Assembly (NCBI GenBank): GCA_004556565.1
Contig: SFGN01000002.1
Coordinates: 65,874 to 129,873, forward strand
Direction: 5' to 3'
Source of the DNA: Lachnospiraceae bacterium
Lineage (GTDB): Bacteria; Bacillota_A; Clostridia; Lachnospirales; Lachnospiraceae
DNA: 64,000 nucleotides
Each line of letters opens with the position of its first letter. Within the stretch, counting starts at the first letter, position 1. The translations under genes were made by a program, and so were the position numbers. Below are positions 62,201 to 64,000 of the stretch, one piece after another. Under the pieces are notes generated by a model. The model saw only the letters and a program-made list of their open reading frames with translations, was not told where the DNA came from and did no database searches.

Positions 62201-62595
62201 AGCTGGATATTTATCGCAGGATTGCATCTATTGAGAGCGAACAAGAAATGGATGACATGATCGAAGAACTGATCGATCGCTTTGGAGATATTCCGAGAAA
62301 GGTTCAGAAGCTTCTTTCAGCAGCTATGCTGAAAAGCCTGGCACATTCTGCTTATGTGACAAGCGTGGAACAAAAAGGCGGAGAAATCCGTCTTACGATG
62401 TATGAGCGGGCAAAGGTTTGTGCAGACAAGGTTCCTGCGCTCATTTCTTCTTACCGGGGGTCAATGAGTCTGAAAACAGAACCTGTCCCTTGTTTTGTCT
62501 ATGTGAAAAACGGACGATCGAAAAAAGAAAAAGAAGAAGATGTGCTGGAAGTTGTGAAAAAGCTGTTAAATGACATAAAAGACTTGTTAGAATAG
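59233..62595 (+). CDS. mfd: Transcription-repair coupling factor
   Basis: The 1120-aa protein starts at a GTG translationally coupled to pth. It has the UvrB-like N-terminal modules (QFAVRGGILDIYPL, VELWGDEIDSIRTFD), the CarD-like RNA polymerase interaction domain (LRVGDYVVHENHGIGIYQGIEK, about 450-510), helicase motifs GDVGYGKTE (Walker A), VIDEEQRFGVAHKE (DEEQ), TATPIPRTL and QLRGRVGRSNR, and the C-terminal TRCF domain (about 985-1080). It displaces stalled RNA polymerase and recruits UvrA. The pth-mfd pair is common in Firmicutes. Confidence 0.97.
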   Translation: MKALLAPLQELADYREIMRIRKKEYGMLQIAGCVNSQKTHMMCAFGEGCRYRLLVFSDDEKAKQVMEEYRFLDDRVYDYPAKDLLFYHADIKGKYLLSRRMEVLRVLSECRRNEQDGDGGITVITTADAFLDGLAPLNMMESCRVHLETGDTLNFSSLQEKLSSMGYEREAQIEGPGQFAVRGGILDIYPLTEEFPVRVELWGDEIDSIRTFDVESQRSIENMDEINVYPADEQVKGDFTPCSFLDYFPPEETLLMLDEPLRLREQMEAVSEEYLNSRSGREAAGAVGADDDLTVFSPEEILEKWNRFYGLCFTLLESRIGWLKIRKTYSVGVQGITPYNSSFETLTRDLKRLKRNGYRVVLLSGSHTRAKRLAEDLRDYDLSSFYCDDMEREVKPREIMVSYGHVAEGYEYPMLKFMVISETDIFGRKKKKKRRKAKEGQKILSFSELRVGDYVVHENHGIGIYQGIEKIQVDKVTKDYMKISYAGGGNLYLPATQLDMIQKFGTSDSKKPKLNKLGTSQWTKTKNQVRSAVRIAAKDLVKLYAARQQADGYVYEPDTVWQKEFEEMFPFEETEDQLQAIEDTKRDMESTKIMDRLICGDVGYGKTEIAIRAAFKAVQEGKQVVYLVPTTILAQQHYNTFIQRMKDYPVRIDLLCRFRTSAEQKKTVEDLKKGLVDIVIGTHRVLSKDVQYKDLGLLVIDEEQRFGVAHKEKIKKLRENVDVLTLTATPIPRTLHMSLIGIRDMSVLEEAPMDRMPIQTYVMEYDEEMVREAIQRELSRGGQVYYVYNRVSDIADVAGRIQKLVPDAAVAYAHGQMNERQLENIMYDFINGDTDVLVTTTIIETGLDISNANTMIIQDADRLGLSQLYQLRGRVGRSNRMAYAFLLYRRDKLLREVAEKRLAAIREFTDLGSGFKIAMKDLEIRGAGNLLGAEQHGHMEAVGYDLYCKMLGEAVKQEKGELDEDIFTTTIDLNLDAYIPDSYIPNENQKLDIYRRIASIESEQEMDDMIEELIDRFGDIPRKVQKLLSAAMLKSLAHSAYVTSVEQKGGEIRLTMYERAKVCADKVPALISSYRGSMSLKTEPVPCFVYVKNGRSKKEKEEDVLEVVKKLLNDIKDLLE

Positions 62596-62612
62596 AAAAA
62601 AAAGATTATAAT
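62584..62612 (+). promoter_or_regulatory. SigA promoter of foldase lipoprotein gene
   Basis: TTGTTA (62,584-62,589), 17-bp spacer, perfect TATAAT (62,607-62,612). The -35 box overlaps the end of mfd. Confidence 0.72.
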
Positions 62613-62707
62613 AGATAAATATTGGGGCTAAATCCCGGATAATCATGATTTAATTATAATGATTAATGTGATTACAATGATTAAGGAAAGGTACTTAGGA
62701 GGATATT

Positions 62708-63856
62708 ATGGGACAGTGGAGTAAGAGAATAGCGATTATGGCGGCAGCAGGCATGCTGGCGGTTTCTACAATGACGGGGTGCGGTGCATCTTTAAATGCG
62801 GATGAAACGGTTGCAACGGTCGGTGAGGATAAAATTTCCGTAGGTGTTGCTAATTTTTATGCAAGGATGCAGCAGGCACAGTATGAGACATATTATGCTG
62901 CTATGATGGGAATGACTGCAGAAGAGCTTTGGGCACAGGAGATAGACGAAGGTGTTGATTATGAGGATTCTGTAAAAGACAGTGTTCTGGAAACCTTAGA
63001 GAATATGTATCTTATGAAACAGCATGCAGAAGAATACGGCGTGTCTATTTCCGATGACGAACAGAAAGCTATTGAAAAGGCAGCAGAAGATTTTGACGAG
63101 AATAATGCTCTGGAAGCCAAGGAAGCAGTATCCGGATATCAGAAATATGTGGAAGAACTGCTGACTCTGATCCAGATTCAGAATAAGATGAATGATGCGA
63201 TGGTGGCGGATGTTGATACGGAAGTTTCTGATGAAGAGGCGGCACAGAAGAGCATGAAATATGTCCTGTTCTCTTACACGATTACCGATGAGGAGGGCAA
63301 TTCTGTCACACTTACGGATGATGAGAAGACGGCACTGAAGGATACGGCTCAGGCGTTTGTTGATGACCTGAAAGCAGGCGGGGACATTGATACACTGGCG
63401 GAAGCTGTTTCAGAGCAGGATATTACGGTACAGACCCTGACTTTTGACAGCGAATCCACCAGTCCTTCAGAAGATTTGATTCAGACAGTTGATGCACTGG
63501 CAGCCGCAGGTGATGTTACCGATGTGATTGAGACAGACAGCGGTTTGTATGTGGCGCAGTTGGAAAGCCTGTTCGATGAAGAAGCTACTGAATCAGAGAA
63601 GGAATCCATCGTGCAGCAGAGGAAGCAGGATCGGTATAATGAACTGCTTGAGCAGTGGAAGGAAGAAACAGAAATTACCGTACATGAAAAAGTATGGGAT
63701 AAAGTTGATTTCTCAAAGCAGGGAGTAACCATCATGGATACTACAGTTGATGAAGAAGCAACAGATGATACAACTGATACTGCAGCGGAAGACAGTGCAT
63801 CTGATGACACGGCGGAAGAAGACGACACGGCAGATGATGCTGCTGATGAAGAATAA
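62708..63856 (+). CDS. PrsA/SurA-like foldase lipoprotein
   Basis: The 382-aa protein has a lipoprotein signal peptide with lipobox MTGC (Cys near residue 26). A SurA-N-like helical region (about 35-165; VATVGEDKISVGVANFYAR opening) and a parvulin-like part (about 185-300) follow. The parvulin half is divergent and the usual catalytic His residues are not obvious, so isomerase activity is uncertain. The C-terminal 45 residues are almost all Asp, Glu, Ala and Thr. It probably helps fold exported proteins at the membrane surface, for which the many SLH proteins would be clients. AGGAGG lies 6 nt upstream. Confidence 0.85.
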   Translation: MGQWSKRIAIMAAAGMLAVSTMTGCGASLNADETVATVGEDKISVGVANFYARMQQAQYETYYAAMMGMTAEELWAQEIDEGVDYEDSVKDSVLETLENMYLMKQHAEEYGVSISDDEQKAIEKAAEDFDENNALEAKEAVSGYQKYVEELLTLIQIQNKMNDAMVADVDTEVSDEEAAQKSMKYVLFSYTITDEEGNSVTLTDDEKTALKDTAQAFVDDLKAGGDIDTLAEAVSEQDITVQTLTFDSESTSPSEDLIQTVDALAAAGDVTDVIETDSGLYVAQLESLFDEEATESEKESIVQQRKQDRYNELLEQWKEETEITVHEKVWDKVDFSKQGVTIMDTTVDEEATDDTTDTAAEDSASDDTAEEDDTADDAADEE

Positions 63857-63938
63857 GAATCAAAGACAAACATTAAAACTCAAAAAAAGAGCGATACCTG
63901 GGGTAGTGTAAAAAAGTTTGTGTTTCTGGTAAAAAATG

Positions 63939-63988
63939 ACTCCTTTTTGGTAAGAATTCAGATATGACAATTCTTATCGAAAAGGAGT
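63939..63988 (+). promoter_or_regulatory. Hairpin that buries the ribosome binding site of the terminal ORF
   Basis: 63,939-63,958 pairs with 63,969-63,988 over 20 positions with two imperfect pairs. The 3' arm contains the AAAAGGAG Shine-Dalgarno of the ATG at 63,995. Confidence 0.65.
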
Positions 63989-63994
63989 ATTTTT

Positions 63995-64000
63995 ATGGCA
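63995..64000 (+). CDS. Start of a CDS cut by the window edge
   Basis: ATG-GCA preceded by AAAAGGAG with an 8-nt spacer. Only two codons are visible. A transposase is suspected from the preceding sequence, but nothing more can be said. Confidence 0.4.

Larger units (their letters stand above)
63901..64000 (+). mobile_element. Probable left end of an insertion sequence (partial)
   Basis: The last 100 bases begin GGGTAGTGTAAAAAAG, reminiscent of IS256-type terminal repeats (from memory, not verified), and end with AAAAGGAG and an ATG-GCA start at 63,995. The transposase itself is outside the window. Confidence 0.35.

Overview
The window reads as part of the chromosome of a spore-forming, Gram-positive gut-type Clostridia, most likely a Lachnospiraceae member. 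The grounds are a division/sporulation block mraZ-rsmH-ftsL-ftsI-spoVD-mraY-murD-ftsW-ftsQ-ftsZ-spoIIGA-sigE-sigG, a cotJABC spore-coat operon, AGGAG-type ribosome binding sites with frequent TTG/GTG starts, and moderate GC. Genus cannot be fixed from the sequence alone.

Region 1 (1-33,000) is a cell-surface island. It opens with two large SLH-anchored surface proteins (a 5'-truncated Ig/InlB-repeat protein and a CotH-kinase/Ig protein). Then comes a long co-directional polysaccharide locus (about 5,500-25,650): a polytopic membrane protein, a GT2 glycosyltransferase, an acyltransferase-3, an RmlD-epimerase fusion, RmlB, an MBOAT/DHHW O-acylation pair, two paralogous RgpF-type rhamnan synthases, a polysaccharide pyruvyl transferase, another GT2, RmlA, RmlC and a two-gene ABC exporter. 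Four more SLH-anchored proteins follow (glucosaminidase, small SLH protein, subtilisin, GH25 lysozyme), then a GtrA-like protein. The coherent reading is that the locus makes, decorates (acyl, pyruvyl) and exports a rhamnose-containing wall polysaccharide, and that the SLH proteins dock on it.

Region 2 (33,500-39,300) holds cotJABC on the minus strand, a decayed sortase, tRNA-Pro(GGG), asparagine synthase, a DegV protein and a small membrane protein.

Region 3 (39,300-64,000) is the dcw/sporulation cluster, followed by a PutP-type symporter set between sigE and sigG, a HAD phosphatase, a small acidic protein, an FMN-binding-like membrane protein, pth, mfd and a PrsA-like foldase lipoprotein. 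The last 100 bases look like the left end of an insertion sequence.

Two dispersed repeat families are the most novel material. The first is a roughly 160-bp MITE-like element with GTAACAGYTCAGC terminal inverted repeats. It has six full copies in two subfamilies, two of them with perfect 8-bp target duplications, plus compensatory changes in its stems and an 85-bp relative with perfect 18-bp terminal repeats. Copies sit between genes of the otherwise conserved division cluster. The second is a 43-bp hairpin repeat in four co-oriented copies. Other notable points are a second RgpF that has lost conserved motifs, a candidate Spo0A-type spoIIGA promoter with a 21-bp spacer, and a consensus promoter preceded by 21-nt direct repeats at the head of the polysaccharide locus.
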